DNA from: Spirochaetaceae bacterium
GTDB taxonomy: Bacteria; Spirochaetota; Spirochaetia; SZUA-6; Bin103
DNA length: 16,650 bases
Direction of reading: 5' to 3'
NCBI GenBank assembly: GCA_026710565.1
Contig: JAPOQV010000241.1
Span: forward strand, 1-16,650
A program made the translations under genes and the position numbers. The notes under the pieces were generated by a model. That model was not told where the DNA came from, made no database searches, and saw nothing but the letters and a program-made list of their open reading frames with translations. Positions 1 through 5,344 of this stretch are shown here, one piece after another; the first letter of the stretch is position 1; every line of letters starts with the position of its first letter.

Positions 1-339
1 CAGGAACGGTTGGAGCGGGACGTGCGGGAGCGCACGGAACGGCTGCTGTCGTCCGATGACGTCGCCGACCGGGTGGTGCCCGCGGTCGCGCTGCTGCTGG
101 CCCGTTCCGACGTCAATGAGGAGCTCAGCCGCCTGCGCGCCCACCTCGCCGGCATGCGCACGGGGATTGCCGCCGCCGGGGGCCCGCACGGCAAGAAGCT
201 CGAGTTCTACTGCCAGGAGCTGCTCCGCGAGACCAACACGATCGGCGCCAAGGCGTCATCGGCGCAGGTCGATGGGCACGTTCTGACCGTCAAGGAGAGT
301 GTCGAGCGCATGCGCGAGCAGTTACGCAATGTCGAGTGA
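1..339 (+). CDS. yicC: YicC family endoribonuclease, C-terminal part (5' end outside window)
   Basis: The reading frame is open from base 1, so this is the 3' part of a gene that starts outside the window; the TTG at 10 is an internal leucine codon, not a start. The visible 112 residues match the conserved C-terminal domain of YicC-like proteins (DUF1732): a helical stretch, then a segment with GGPHGKKLEFYCQELLRETN and TIGAKASS, and a final helix ending in MREQLRNVE. This is the typical YicC ending (GGxxGRKLDFxxQEMxREANTIGSKS...KxxxExxREQxxNxE). E. coli YicC has been described as an endoribonuclease that affects small RNA turnover. In many bacteria the gene precedes a nucleotide kinase (gmk) and rpoZ; here it precedes a cytidylate-type kinase and rpoZ, which fits that arrangement. 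The stop codon lies in the first unit of a 27-base tandem repeat shared with the next gene. Confidence 0.93.
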   Translation, partial: QERLERDVRERTERLLSSDDVADRVVPAVALLLARSDVNEELSRLRAHLAGMRTGIAAAGGPHGKKLEFYCQELLRETNTIGAKASSAQVDGHVLTVKESVERMREQLRNVE

Positions 340-931
340 GGCGGGCGAACCACACTCGAAGAGTGAGCAAAGCGAACCACACTCGAAGAGTGAGCGCAGC
401 GGCGACTTGGTGATCACGATCTCGGGCAAGTCGGGATGCGGCAACTCGACCGTGTCCCGACTCGTTGCGGAGCGTCTGGGCCTCCGGCACATCAACTTCA
501 CCCTGCGTGACCTGGCGCGCGAGCGCGGCTTGAGTTTCGAGCAACTGTGGGAACGTGCGCAGTACGACCAGTCGGTCGATCACGACCTGGACCACAGGCT
601 CATGGATCTCGCCGCCGGCGGCGGGTGCGTGCTCGGCACGCGGCTGGCCATCTGGCTGATCGAGGACCAGGACCTGTCGATCTACCTGGAGGCGACCCAG
701 CAGACGCGGGCGGCGCGCATCGCGTCGCGGGAAGCCATGTCCTATGGGGCCGCGCTCGCGGCTACCGATCAGCGCGACCGGCGCGACCGCAACCGGTATC
801 TGCGGCTGTACGACATCGACATCGATGACGCCTCGCAGGCCGACGTGGTGGTGGACACCGAGGATCTCGACGAGCATGCCGTGGCAGGCAAGATCATCGA
901 GGCGCTGCGGACACGCAACCTGTTCGACTGA
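329..931 (+). CDS. cmk: Cytidylate kinase-like protein (archaeal/spirochaetal type) with altered P-loop
   Basis: A P-loop nucleotide kinase of the small Cytidylate_kin2 type, expected to phosphorylate CMP/dCMP with ATP in pyrimidine nucleotide recycling. Seen: VITISGKSGCGNSTVSRLVA (P-loop, residues 28-47), the segment VLGTRLAIWLI, and RDRRDRNRYLRLYDIDIDD followed by ADVVVDT, which matches the substrate/LID pattern RDxxDxxRYxxLYxIDxxD of this family. Oddity: the Walker A lysine is replaced by Asn39 (GKSGCGNST), although Lys34 lies at the start of the loop. The start is uncertain. ATG 329 overlaps the yicC end and gives an N-terminus made of the 27-base repeat; TTG 407 or GTG 410 would give the usual family start M-V-I-T-I-S-G. 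The family assignment is fairly secure; activity with this P-loop is an open question. Confidence 0.87.
   Translation: MSSEAGEPHSKSEQSEPHSKSERSGDLVITISGKSGCGNSTVSRLVAERLGLRHINFTLRDLARERGLSFEQLWERAQYDQSVDHDLDHRLMDLAAGGGCVLGTRLAIWLIEDQDLSIYLEATQQTRAARIASREAMSYGAALAATDQRDRRDRNRYLRLYDIDIDDASQADVVVDTEDLDEHAVAGKIIEALRTRNLFD
334..402 (+). repeat. 27-base tandem repeat, about 2.5 units, across the yicC stop codon
   Basis: Units run 334-360, 361-387 and a partial 388-402. Each begins GAGTGAG and the two full units end CGAACCACACTCGAA; only the five middle bases vary. CACTCGAAGAGTG at the unit boundaries is a perfect 5-bp inverted repeat around GAA, so each boundary can form a small hairpin. The yicC stop TGA (337-339) lies in unit 1. 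In the downstream kinase frame the array reads SEAGEPHSK/SEQSEPHSK/SERSG, a hydrophilic leader not expected in the enzyme. Confidence 0.85.
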
Positions 932-991
932 TCGCTGCGCCGGCGCTGGTCAGTTGCCTGCGGCGCGCTCGATGGCGTACGCTCTTTCGCG

Positions 992-1192
992 ATGATTCTG
1001 CCTCTTGAACTGTTGATCGCCGACGACTCGAACCGCTACGAGCTGTGCTCGGCAACCATGCGCCGGGCCAACCAACTCAGCCTTGCCGCCGACGAGGACG
1101 TGGAGGCCAACGGCGGAAAGGTGGTGTCCACCGCCGTCAAGCAGATCCTCACCAAGAAGGTTCGCTACGAGATAGAGCGCGCAGGCCTGTAG
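992..1192 (+). CDS. rpoZ: DNA-directed RNA polymerase omega subunit
   Basis: A 66-residue protein matching the omega subunit, which binds the beta' subunit and helps RNA polymerase assemble. The N-terminal part MILPLELLIADDSNRYELCSA corresponds to the omega segment with the N-R-x-x-L motif, and the helix TMRRANQL is equivalent to AxxRArQL. The segment EANGGKVVSTAVKQILTKKV is the C-terminal conserved helix (K-x-V-x-x-A-x-x-E-I/L in omega proteins). The length is short, as in spirochaetal omegas. It starts at ATG 992, 60 bases after the kinase stop. A poor sigma70-like match (TTGCCT 954-959, 18-base gap, TACGCT 978-983) lies just ahead, too close to the ATG for a long leader, so it is not listed as a promoter. 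Confidence 0.85.
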   Translation: MILPLELLIADDSNRYELCSATMRRANQLSLAADEDVEANGGKVVSTAVKQILTKKVRYEIERAGL

Positions 1193-1226
1193 GCGACGCA
1201 TAGCATCCTCAGCCAGGCGCCGGCCC

Positions 1227-2111
1227 GTGCCGGTGATCTTCGGTCCGACCGCCGTGGGCAAGTCGGCGGCGATCGGCGCGGTTGCGGGCGAGCATGACGA
1301 GATCGTCAGTGCTGATGCCCTGCAGGTGTACCGTCACCTTGACATCGGCACCGCAAAACCGACGCGCGCCGAGCGTGAGCGCTTCCGCCACCACCTGATC
1401 GACGTCGCCGATCCCGGCGAACAGTTCGATGCCGGCCGTTTCGTCCGCTGCGCCGACGCCGCGCTGCACGACATCGACGCCCGCGGACGCCGCCCGATCG
1501 TCGCCGGAGGGTGCGCGTACTACCTGCGCACCCTGGTATGCGGACTGCCGGAGTCGCCGCGCGGCGATCCGGACATCCGCGCCCGGCTGACGCGGAGGAT
1601 GCACGCGGAAGGCAGGGAGGCGCTGCGGGGCGAGTTGCAGGAAGCCGACCCGAAGTCGGCTCGTCGCATCCATGTCAACGACACCTACCGGATCGTGCGG
1701 GCGCTGGAGGTCCTGGCCGCTACCGGCCGGCCGCTCTCATCGTTCCGGGTGCCCGATCGCCCGGCCGATCCCGGCCGCTTCCGCCTGGTCGGGCTGCAGC
1801 GCCCGCGCGAGGATCTGGTCGTCCGTATCGACGCACGGGTGGAGGCGATGCGCGCCGCGGGATTCGCGGATGAAGTCCGCGAGCTGCTGGCGCGCGGCTA
1901 TGACGCCACCTGCCCGGGGCTGCGCGGCATCGGCTACCGGGAGCTCGCGGCGGCCGGGGGAACGGGGTCGACGGAAGCGTGGGAGGCGATCAAGCGCAGC
2001 ACGAGACGCTACGCAAAGCGCCAGATGACGTTCTTTCGGTCGCTCCCCGGCGTGACCTGGATCGACGCCGACGACCGGGCGGCCCTGCGAGCCCTGATCG
2101 GCGAGCCCTGA
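1227..2111 (+). CDS. miaA: tRNA dimethylallyltransferase
   Basis: Transfers a dimethylallyl group from DMAPP to N6 of A37 in tRNAs that read U-starting codons. The 294-residue length is typical. Seen: P-loop GPTAVGKS (residues 6-13), then ADALQVYRHLDIGTAKP, the substrate-binding segment equivalent to D-S-M-Q-V-Y-R-G-M-D-I-G-T-A-K-P; HHLIDVADP; the V-A-G-G-C-A-Y-Y-L-R loop (usual VGGTGLYL); NDTYRIVRALEV; and the C-terminal zipper-like region RSTRRYAKRQMTFFR, the family's KxxTRxYAKRQxTWFR. The start is GTG 1227; GTG 1233 is also possible, and no ATG is available upstream in frame. The gene follows rpoZ by 34 bases and ends inside a 14-base tandem repeat. Confidence 0.95.
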   Translation: MPVIFGPTAVGKSAAIGAVAGEHDEIVSADALQVYRHLDIGTAKPTRAERERFRHHLIDVADPGEQFDAGRFVRCADAALHDIDARGRRPIVAGGCAYYLRTLVCGLPESPRGDPDIRARLTRRMHAEGREALRGELQEADPKSARRIHVNDTYRIVRALEVLAATGRPLSSFRVPDRPADPGRFRLVGLQRPREDLVVRIDARVEAMRAAGFADEVRELLARGYDATCPGLRGIGYRELAAAGGTGSTEAWEAIKRSTRRYAKRQMTFFRSLPGVTWIDADDRAALRALIGEP

Positions 2112-2134
2112 TTGGCGATTCCTGATCGGCCGGT
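2093..2134 (+). repeat. 14-base tandem repeat, three units, across the miaA stop codon
   Basis: Three imperfect units of 14 bases, CCTGATCGGCGAGC (2093-2106), CCTGATTGGCGATT (2107-2120) and CCTGATCGGCCGGT (2121-2134). The miaA stop TGA (2109-2111) is part of unit 2; the same TGA occurs in each unit in a different reading frame, because 14 is not a multiple of three. No inverted repeat strong enough to be a terminator was seen. Confidence 0.75.
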
Positions 2135-2143
2135 CTCGCTCTG

Positions 2144-2172
2144 TTGACAGCGGCCGGCGTTGTGCCGATACT
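2144..2172 (+). promoter_or_regulatory. Sigma70-type promoter for the small ribosomal protein gene
   Basis: A perfect -35 hexamer TTGACA (2144-2149), a 17-base spacer and GATACT as -10 (2167-2172, four of six matches to TATAAT with the key A and final T present). It lies about 40 bases before ATG 2212, leaving a short leader with the Shine-Dalgarno AGGAG at 2202-2206. This is the best promoter match noticed in the window and the spacing is ideal; no experiment is implied. Confidence 0.6.
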
Positions 2173-2211
2173 CCGCAACATCCAATCGACAACCCCCCAA
2201 CAGGAGCGCTG

Positions 2212-2301
2212 ATGCCTTGCGGTCGTAAACGCAAGCGGCACAAGATCGCTACGCATAAACGAAAGAAGAAACTCCGAAAGAATCGCCACAAGAAGGGATA
2301 G
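2212..2301 (+). CDS. 29-residue basic protein, AURKAIP1/COX24-like small ribosomal subunit protein
   Basis: A very short gene: ATG 2212, stop TAG 2299-2301, 29 residues, of which 18 are Lys, Arg or His. It begins MPCGRKRKRHKIATHKRKKK and ends LRKNRHKKG. This pattern (MPxGKKRKRHKxATHKRKKRxRxNRHKKK) is a conserved tiny protein family in Bacteroidota, Spirochaetota and relatives that databases label AURKAIP1/COX24 domain-containing. It is related to the bS22-like extra small-subunit ribosomal protein of mycobacteria and to a mitochondrial ribosomal protein. Expected role: binding 16S rRNA in the small subunit. Support for real translation is good: AGGAG with a 5-base spacer, a strong promoter just upstream, and codon choice (cgt, aaa) less GC-rich than neighbouring genes, as often in highly expressed ribosomal genes. 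Confidence 0.85.
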   Translation: MPCGRKRKRHKIATHKRKKKLRKNRHKKG

Positions 2302-2450
2302 GGTTCTGTCGGACCGGCGCGTCAGCAGCCTGTCCGACGGGAATCCGGTCTCGAATGTGGCGATGAGCCCACATCGGGTGCCCGACCGTCACCGTCCGGC
2401 TGAACCTGTCGATGGGGTGTCGGTCGCGGGCGCCGATCCGGGCCCGTTCC

Positions 2451-3314
2451 ATGCAGATACTCTGGAGTAGCGGCGACAGGCCGCAGAAGGGCTCCCGCGT
2501 TCTGGATCTCCGCCGCAAGGCGGTGATGGGCGTGATCAATCGCACGCCCGATTCGTTCTTTCCGGCAAGCCGGCATGCTTCCGCCGGGCAGGCGTACCGG
2601 CAGGCAGAGGCGATGGCCGCCGGTGGCGCGGCCATCATCGACATCGGCGGCGAATCCACCCGGCCGGGATCGGATCCCGTGCCCGCGGACCACGAGTGCG
2701 AGCGCGTGCTGCCGGTCATCGCGTGCCTGCGCGCGGTATCCGATGTCGCCATCTCGATCGACACGCAGAAGCCGGACGTCGCCGAGCGCGCGCTCGACGC
2801 GGGCGCGGACCTGATCAACGACGTGTCCGCGCTGGCGAACCCGCGCATGCGGTCGCTGGCGGCCGAGCGGGAGACTCCCGTGGTGCTCGTGCACATGCGC
2901 GGCACGCCCCGGACCATGCAGCGCGCTCCCCACTACGACGCGGTCGTCGAGGAGGTCATGGCCGAGTTGCAGGCCGCGATCGACCGGGCCCTTGCGGCAG
3001 GCGTGCGCGAAGACCGGATCATCGTCGATCCCGGCATCGGCTTCGGCAAACGGGTCCAGGACAACCTGGCGATCCTTCGTGACGTCGGCGCGTTCCGCCG
3101 GCTGGGTCGTCCCGTGCTGATCGGATTGTCTCACAAGTCTTTTCTGGGGAAGGTTCTGGGGGACCGGCCGGTGGATGGTCGGCATACCGCGTCGATCGTC
3201 GGCGGCTGTCTTGCCCTCGCCGGGGGGGCCGACATCATTCGCGTGCATGACGTGGCTGCCGCCGTCGACACCGTCCGCGTGCTGGAAGCGGTGAGCGGAG
3301 GGACGGCTCGGTGA
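2451..3314 (+). CDS. folP: Dihydropteroate synthase
   Basis: Joins p-aminobenzoate to 6-hydroxymethyl-dihydropterin pyrophosphate in folate synthesis; the target of sulfonamides. A TIM-barrel protein with the family motifs in order: VMGVINRTPDSFF, IDIGGESTRPGSDPVP, AISIDTQKP, LINDVSAL, VLVHMRGTPRTMQ, IIVDPGIGFGK, LIGLSHKSFLG and a final RVHDV. Two departures from the E. coli pattern: NRTPDSFF instead of NVTPDSFSD (a variant known in several phyla) and SHK where SRK is usual in the pterin/sulfonamide pocket. ATG 2451 puts 26 residues before the VMG motif, a normal distance; ATG 2412 in the same frame would add 13 more. The stop overlaps the acpS start by 4 bases (GTGA). The 149 bases after the small ribosomal gene contain no other gene and no clear terminator. 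Confidence 0.94.
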   Translation: MQILWSSGDRPQKGSRVLDLRRKAVMGVINRTPDSFFPASRHASAGQAYRQAEAMAAGGAAIIDIGGESTRPGSDPVPADHECERVLPVIACLRAVSDVAISIDTQKPDVAERALDAGADLINDVSALANPRMRSLAAERETPVVLVHMRGTPRTMQRAPHYDAVVEEVMAELQAAIDRALAAGVREDRIIVDPGIGFGKRVQDNLAILRDVGAFRRLGRPVLIGLSHKSFLGKVLGDRPVDGRHTASIVGGCLALAGGADIIRVHDVAAAVDTVRVLEAVSGGTAR

Positions 3315-3703
3315 TCCTGGGGCTGGGAATCGACGTGGTCCATCCGCGGCGCCTGCGTCGCTGGCAGGAGTGGCCCGGCCTGTTCGAGCGTTTCTACCAT
3401 CCCGATGAGCTGGCGGAGTGCCGGAAGAGGCCGGATGGCGGGTTGCTGTCGCTGGCGGCACGGTTCGCCGCCAAGGAAGCGTTCGGCAAGGCGCTGGGAT
3501 CGGGGCTGCGCGGCATGGCGCTGCGCGACATCATCGTGATCAACGAGCCCGGCGGCCGGCCGGTGCTGCGCGTGATCGGTACCGCTCGCAAGGCACTTGT
3601 GGCGGCCGGCGGGACGGAAGTGATGGTCTCGCTGTCACACGAAGAAGAGGCGGCCATCGCGGTCGTGATCATCCAGGGCAACCCGCCCGAAGCCCGCGGT
3701 TGA
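3311..3703 (+). CDS. acpS: Holo-[acyl-carrier-protein] synthase
   Basis: Transfers 4'-phosphopantetheine from CoA to the serine of acyl carrier protein, needed for fatty acid synthesis. The 130-residue length is normal for AcpS. Seen: LGLGIDVV with the magnesium ligand Asp8, RFYHPDELAEC (the family's F-x-x-x-E region), SLAARFAAKEAFGKALGSG with the second ligand Glu56, and VMVSLSHEEEAAIAVVI near the end. The start GTG 3311 overlaps the folP stop by 4 bases, so translation is probably coupled. The gene is followed by truA after 13 bases. Confidence 0.94.
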   Translation: MILGLGIDVVHPRRLRRWQEWPGLFERFYHPDELAECRKRPDGGLLSLAARFAAKEAFGKALGSGLRGMALRDIIVINEPGGRPVLRVIGTARKALVAAGGTEVMVSLSHEEEAAIAVVIIQGNPPEARG

Positions 3704-3716
3704 CCGGCCGCATCGC

Positions 3717-4526
3717 TTGACGCGCACCATTCGGGCAACGGTCGCCTACGACGGGACCGACTTTGCCGGTTGGCAGATCCAGGAAAGGCAGCGGACCGTT
3801 CAGGGCGTATTCGAGCAGGCGCTCGCGCGCATGCACGGCGAACGCGTGCCCGTCAGGGCCGCCGGCCGCACCGATGCCGGCGTTCACGCGCTCGGCCAGG
3901 TCGTGAGCTTCCGCACCGGGATCGACAGCCTGACACCGCCGGTCCTGCCGCGAGCGCTCAACTCGTATCTTCCCCATGACGTGCGGGTGGTCGACGCGCT
4001 GGAGGCGGAGGACGGATTCGACGCACGGCGCTCCGCGCGGTTGCGGGTGTATCGGTACCAGTTGCTGCCGGGCCGGCAGCTTCCCCACCTGCGGCGGTAC
4101 ACGCTGTGGGTGCGCCGGCCGCTGCGGCTGGCGACGCTCAACCGGATGGCGTCGGCCATCGTCGGCGAGCATGACTTCACGACCTTCGCGGCCGCCGGCG
4201 CGTCCGGGGCGTCGATACGGCGTGTCGAGCAGGCCTCCTTCCTTGCCGATGGACCGCTGATCGTGTTCCGCATCGCCGCCCGGTCGTTTCTGTGGAAGAT
4301 GGTGCGCAGCCTGGTGGGGACGATGCTGGCGCTGGAAGCCGAGTGCGGAGAAAGCCTCGAGGCGGCCCGGGCGCGAATGGAGCATCTGCTTGCCGAACCG
4401 GACCGCGATCGGGTGGGGCAGACCGCGCCGGCCTGGGGTCTGTTCCTCGAACGGGTGTGCTACGCCGACGATCCGCCGCCGGCCGGCACGCTGCCGTATG
4501 ATCGTGGACGGAGATCCGCCGGATGA
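3717..4526 (+). CDS. truA: tRNA pseudouridine(38-40) synthase
   Basis: Converts uridines 38-40 of the tRNA anticodon arm to pseudouridine. 269 residues, normal for TruA. Seen: TVAYDGTDFAGWQIQ at the N-terminus, TVQGVFEQAL, the catalytic loop AAGRTDAGVHALGQV with Asp53, the FDARRSARLRVYRY segment (usual FdaRfsA.sRrYrY), HDFTTFAAAG, and FLWKMVRSLVGTML (family: FLxxMVRxIVGxLL). The start is TTG 3717: this frame has no ATG or GTG between the end of acpS and the conserved N-terminal strand. The last bases overlap the next gene as ATGA. Confidence 0.94.
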   Translation: MTRTIRATVAYDGTDFAGWQIQERQRTVQGVFEQALARMHGERVPVRAAGRTDAGVHALGQVVSFRTGIDSLTPPVLPRALNSYLPHDVRVVDALEAEDGFDARRSARLRVYRYQLLPGRQLPHLRRYTLWVRRPLRLATLNRMASAIVGEHDFTTFAAAGASGASIRRVEQASFLADGPLIVFRIAARSFLWKMVRSLVGTMLALEAECGESLEAARARMEHLLAEPDRDRVGQTAPAWGLFLERVCYADDPPPAGTLPYDRGRRSAG

Positions 4527-5269
4527 GCGACCTGACTGCCCGGTACTGGAAACTGCTGCGGCTGGCCGAGGACTACTTCGACGGTCAGACGCGCGGCGAG
4601 CGGGAGTACGCGGTCCCCGTGCTCCGTTCCCGCACACCGGCGGGGGAGCCGGCTCGGGAGCCGGGCGGCGGCGCCGCTCACGCGGAGCTCCCTCGGGAGC
4701 AGCCGGGATCGACCGTGGACGCGCTGGCTGCGATCGGCGACGAGGTGTCCGGGTGCCGGCTCTGCAGGCTGTGTGAGGGCCGTACCACCGCCGTCCCCGG
4801 CGAGGGGGTGCCGAACCCGGAGGTGATGGTGATCGGCGAGGGTCCGGGCGCGGCCGAGGACCGCAGCGGCCGGCCGTTCGTGGGGCCGGCCGGCCAGTAC
4901 CTGGACAGGTGGCTGGCCGCGATCGAGCTCGACCGCCGCCGGAACTGCTTCATCGCCAACGTGGTCAAGTGCCGGCCGCCCGGCAACCGCGATCCCCACC
5001 CGGACGAGGTCGCCGCCTGCATGCCGTACCTGGCGCGCCAGATCGACCTGCTGCGTCCGCGGGCGTTGCTCGCCGTTGGCCGGGTGGCCGCCAACCACCT
5101 GCTCGGCGTGGCCCGCACGCTGGCCGAGCATCGGTCCGGGCGGCACGAGCACCGCGGGCTGCCGCTGTTCGTGACCTACCACCCGAGCGCCGTGCTGCGC
5201 GATTCGTCGCTCCGGGCGCCGGTCTGGGAGGACTTGCAGAAGCTGCGCGCCCATCTCGACCACACGTAG
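4523..5269 (+). CDS. Type-4 (Fe-S) uracil-DNA glycosylase
   Basis: Removes uracil from DNA after cytosine deamination, the first step of base excision repair. Features of family 4: four probable [4Fe-4S] cysteines, Cys78 and Cys81 (CRLCRLCEGRT), Cys150 (NVVKCRPPGNRDP) and Cys166 (VAAC); motif 1 GEGPGAAEDRSGRPFVGPAG (residues 105-124); and motif 3 TYHPSAVLR (residues 218-226). The first 70 residues are a helix followed by a Gly/Pro/Glu-rich linker (about residues 36-64) not needed for catalysis, as seen in many bacterial members where this domain precedes the enzyme core. It starts at ATG 4523, overlapping the truA stop by 4 bases. The stop codon TAG (5267-5269) lies in the first unit of a 16-base tandem repeat. 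Confidence 0.92.
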   Translation: MSDLTARYWKLLRLAEDYFDGQTRGEREYAVPVLRSRTPAGEPAREPGGGAAHAELPREQPGSTVDALAAIGDEVSGCRLCRLCEGRTTAVPGEGVPNPEVMVIGEGPGAAEDRSGRPFVGPAGQYLDRWLAAIELDRRRNCFIANVVKCRPPGNRDPHPDEVAACMPYLARQIDLLRPRALLAVGRVAANHLLGVARTLAEHRSGRHEHRGLPLFVTYHPSAVLRDSSLRAPVWEDLQKLRAHLDHT

Positions 5270-5344
5270 ATGGGGCCAGACGTAGATGGGGCCAGACGTA
5301 GATGGGGCCAGACGTAGATGGGGCCAGACGTAGATGGGGCCAGA
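5265..5344 (+). repeat. 16-base minisatellite, five perfect units, between UDG and priA
   Basis: Five identical head-to-tail copies of CGTAGATGGGGCCAGA at 5265-5280, 5281-5296, 5297-5312, 5313-5328 and 5329-5344, followed by a diverged remnant (CGCAAATGTGGG, 5345-5356). Each unit contains TAGATG, a stop next to a start. The UDG stop is the TAG of unit 1 and the best priA start is the ATG of unit 5. A run of four G occurs in each unit. Sixteen is not a multiple of three, so the array cannot code in one frame. Confidence 0.97.

Noticed and set aside
290..877. Minus-strand open frame with LTLRVWFA repeats opposite the kinase gene
   Set aside because: It is the 27-base repeat and the kinase gene read in antisense; no ribosome binding site or family match.
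954..983. Promoter for rpoZ (TTGCCT, 18-base gap, TACGCT)
   Set aside because: Poor match in both boxes and very close to the start codon; similar matches are expected by chance in this composition.
2308..2338. Inverted repeat GTCGGA...TCCGAC after the small ribosomal gene as a terminator
   Set aside because: Only six pairs with a 19-base loop and no T-run; too weak to call.
5265..5344. CRISPR array
   Set aside because: The units are directly adjacent with no unique spacers; it is a simple tandem repeat.
5265..5344. G-quadruplex formed by the four-G runs of the 16-base repeat
   Set aside because: Loops between G runs would be 12 bases, too long for a confident prediction.
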